Assembly: GCA_949752795.1 (NCBI GenBank)
Contig: CATKHW010000058.1
Span: 806,001 to 870,000, forward strand
From: Hyperoodon ampullatus
Taxonomy: Eukaryota; Chordata; Mammalia; Artiodactyla; Ziphiidae
DNA length: 64,000 nucleotides
Direction: 5' to 3'
Part shown: piece by piece, positions 61,784-64,000 of the stretch
Numbering within the stretch: position 1 is the first letter of the stretch
Layout: each line of letters begins with the position of its first letter
The notes under the pieces: model-generated
Told to the model about the DNA's origin: nothing
The model's database searches: none
Seen by the model: only the letters and a program-made list of their open reading frames with translations
Made by a program: the position numbers and the translations under genes

Positions 61784-63522
61784 TAAGATATCACTTATGG
61801 AGATCCTGTAAACATGGCTACACTTGAACTGAGTTAGGAAAGAGAACAGTGTCTCACATTTAGAAAACACTCTTATGCCTTCTTAAGGGGGAAGGAGAGG
61901 TGGGGTGATGCATAAACCCAGAGTTTGATATAAGCACAGGTACCGTTCCAAACACCAACTATGGAATAGACAAGACCTACACCTTCCTCAGTGAAAGGGA
62001 CTCAAAACCCCATATTTCCCGCAGAGGAATATATCTGACTAGTAAGAATCTTAAAACCTATATATTGATATGTCTCCGTAAGGGAATCAAGTGTGTCTAG
62101 ACTGGCATAAACTTGGCAGTGAGAATCAGCTCAAACCCACTATAAAAAGGAATTTCAAAAACAAAACAAAAAAACTGGGAAATTCTTTACAATTCCTTCA
62201 GGGTCTCTGATGAACCCTGGAATGACCCTATCTACAACGACAGCTGGATGTGGCATAAGGCTGGACACTTGGGACTGAGACGATTCGTGAGATTTGGTGA
62301 GCAAATGCAGACCCTTTAATGTAATAATGCATGGCACCCATTCCATGGGTCCCAACTCTCCAGGTTGAAGGGAATATTACTACAGTTATAACATGTACCG
62401 GAAACCTAGAGAACGGACACACTGTGAATACAAAAGGTTTCTAAAACTCAACGAATAGTCCCTATCCTGGTGCTCCGGTTTGACTTTCCATCTGCTTTAC
62501 TATCAACCTCCCAACTTGGAGAGACAGACCCTTTAACCTCCTGGTTCGCACAGGTTGCCAATTTGGCAGAGGATGAAAGGGAAGAGGGAGAACCAATGAG
62601 AGAGTAGCTGTTAGGCATTTGGACGGGCACATATCACTGTAATTTTCCGGCAGGAAGAAGAATTAACCAAAGTCTCAGCCACCCACCGGGAACCAGTATA
62701 GGTCCTGAACCAAAATTTTGGACTTGCGGTCAGCTCACCAAAAACGAGTTGAGAAATGGAGCTCAGGGGCACAGCAATTCAGAAACTGGCCGAGTAATAA
62801 AGGACAACTATCGTCCAAAAATCTTTTGAGGGTAGGCAACGAGGCGGACTTGAAAGCGAGGCAGAATAGCAGGAAACAGATTTCAAGAGGTACGTTGGAA
62901 TCGCCTTTAAAGCACAGGAAGAGGGGCACAACTTCGACAATGACGCACGTGGCCAAAAAGGGCGTATGCGTTTTCTCCTGAATATATTCAGGAGAAAACG
63001 CATACGCCCTTTTTGGCCAAGCAAGCAAGCGGACAATGCAAATCTACACTACAAAGAAGTATCACTTCCCACCGGTCAAAAGGGACATCCACAAAATGTG
63101 TAAAAACCAGAAAGGCAAGACAGGCCCTGGAGAACAGGGAGCCTTGTTATGCTGATGGGCGGGATGTAAATTGCCAACTGCCTCTCTGGAGGAGTGCATT
63201 GTGTTCCCTAAAACAAGTAAACAACAGAGCTACAGAGCCAAGGGCACTTCCAGTCTAGGGAATATTCCTTGGGAAAACTGAAAATCAATAAGACAGAGCC
63301 ACCCCAAAATTTCGGGCTGCAGTGCTTACAAGGACCTCAACTTGGGTACACCTTAAATATCCCAGGAAATATAAAAATGGTTCAAAAAATTGTGGTACTT
63401 ACGTACGATGGAATATCCCTCAGCCATGAAATCAATGTCATAAGACCAGTAGCAGCAAAATGGGTGGATTCAGGTACGATGATTCTAAGTGAAATAAGTC
63501 ACAGAGAAAAAGAAACTTATCA
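61784..63522 (+). repeat. Satellite monomer 35 (mosaic)
   Basis: 1,739 bp. Combines GACGCACGTGGCC and AATCTACACTAC (unit 31), ATCTTTTGAGGGTAGGC (unit 29) and CAGAAACTGGCC (unit 26). Apex 62984/62985; the inner 68 bp pair perfectly. Confidence 0.9.
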
Positions 63523-64000
63523 TAAGATATCACTTATGAAGATCCTGTAAACATGGCTACACTTGAACTGAGTTAGGAAAGAGAACAGTGTCTCACATTT
63601 AGAAAACACTCTTATGCCTGCTTAAGGGGGAAGGAGAGGTGGGGTGATGCATAAAACCAGAGTTTGATATAAGCACAGGTACCGTTCCAAACACCAACTA
63701 TGGAATAGACAAGACCTACACCTTCCTCAGTGAAAGGGACTCAAAACCCCATATTTCCCACAGGGGAATATATCTGACTTGTAAGAATGTTAAAACCTAT
63801 GTATTGATATGTCTCCGTAAGGGAATCAAGTGTGTCTAGACTGGCATAAACATGGCAGTGAGAATCAGCTCAAACCCACCATAAAAAGGAATTTCAAAAA
63901 GAAAACAAAAAAAACTGGGAAATTCTTTACAATTCCTTCAGGGTCTCTGATGAAACCTGGAATGACCCTATCTACAATGACAGCTGGATGTGGCATAAGG
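63523..64000 (+). repeat. Satellite monomer 36 (partial, cut by window end)
   Basis: The first 478 bp of a monomer: the end of L1 ORF2, the 3' UTR, the A-rich tail and about 80 bp of the non-L1 segment. Shares CACAGGGG, TGACTTGTAAGAATGTT and AAAGAAAACAAAAAAAAC with unit 27. The array continues beyond the window. Confidence 0.92.

Larger units (their letters stand above)
2671..64000 (+). repeat. 1.74-kb L1-derived satellite array (probable common cetacean satellite)
   Basis: Thirty-five full monomers and one partial one lie head to tail, all in the same orientation, with a mean period of about 1,738.6 bp. Most copies carry one GGTACC (in CACAGGTACCGTTCC), one GATATC, one ACCGGT and one GAGCTC, so a 1.74-kb restriction ladder is predicted. 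Each unit carries the 3' part of an L1 element in plus orientation, including an A-rich tail. Period, L1 content and the artiodactyl/cetacean style of the 3' UTR point to the common cetacean satellite; this is recognition from memory, not a database result. No flanking unique sequence is reached on the right. Confidence 0.85.

Noticed and set aside
6802..63036. Families of recurring minus-strand ORFs (about 60-66, 85 and 104 codons) conserved in nearly every 1.74 kb
   Set aside because: They recur because the DNA is a tandem repeat. They overlap each other and lie antisense to L1, have no recognisable domain, and vary freely between monomers.
2671..64000. CENP-B box (NTTCGNNNNANNCGGGN) marking a centromeric satellite
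   Set aside because: I looked at the TTCG and CCCG motifs of the monomer (GGTTCGCACAGG, ACTTCGACAATG, TTCCCGGCAGG) and none fits the full pattern on either strand. A motif scan would be needed to exclude it in every variant unit.

Overview
This window is entirely tandemly repeated satellite DNA from a vertebrate genome. I see no intact gene, no RNA gene and no single-copy sequence. The best reading of the organism is a cetacean, inferred from the main repeat. It is about 1,738 bp long, arranged head to tail, and most of it is a decayed 3' end of a LINE-1 (L1) retrotransposon whose 3' UTR resembles the even-toed ungulate/whale L1 type as I recall it. This matches what is known of the common cetacean satellite, whose repeat is about 1.7 kb in most whales, shorter in oceanic dolphins, and has been reported to be L1-derived (Kapitonov, Holmquist and Jurka, from memory). 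No database search was possible, so the species assignment remains an inference.

Layout. Positions 1-2670 are a degenerate 24/25-bp minisatellite with roughly 105-110 copies and several internal longer-period duplications. At about 2670/2671 it changes abruptly, with no unique sequence between, into the 1.74-kb satellite, which continues past the right end. Counted from the junction phase there are 35 complete monomers (2671-63522) and a 478-bp partial one. Thirty-four of the complete copies are 1,735-1,741 bp. The other is 1,764 bp because of a 27-bp internal duplication.

Anatomy of one monomer, starting just after the A-rich tail: about 540 bp of unrecognised sequence; about 230 bp matching the region of L1 ORF2 downstream of the reverse transcriptase; an 84-bp in-frame insertion that is mostly a 74-bp perfect palindrome; about 520 bp matching the C-terminal, Cys-rich part of L1 ORF2; about 350 bp of L1 3' UTR; and a short A-rich tail. 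The many 60-145-codon reading frames that recur every 1.74 kb are either remnants of L1 ORF2 (plus strand) or chance open frames. None is a credible gene.

Array evolution is visible directly. The two monomers next to the minisatellite, and partly the third, are the most diverged. Units 7-13 show A and B monomer types that form a 3,476-bp dimeric higher-order repeat. Units 21/22 and 33/34 are recent single-unit duplications. Rare marker variants shared at distances of 6-16 units show mosaic exchange. The palindrome has its own history: symmetric substitutions in both arms and small deletions exactly at the apex, as expected for a hairpin- or cruciform-forming site.
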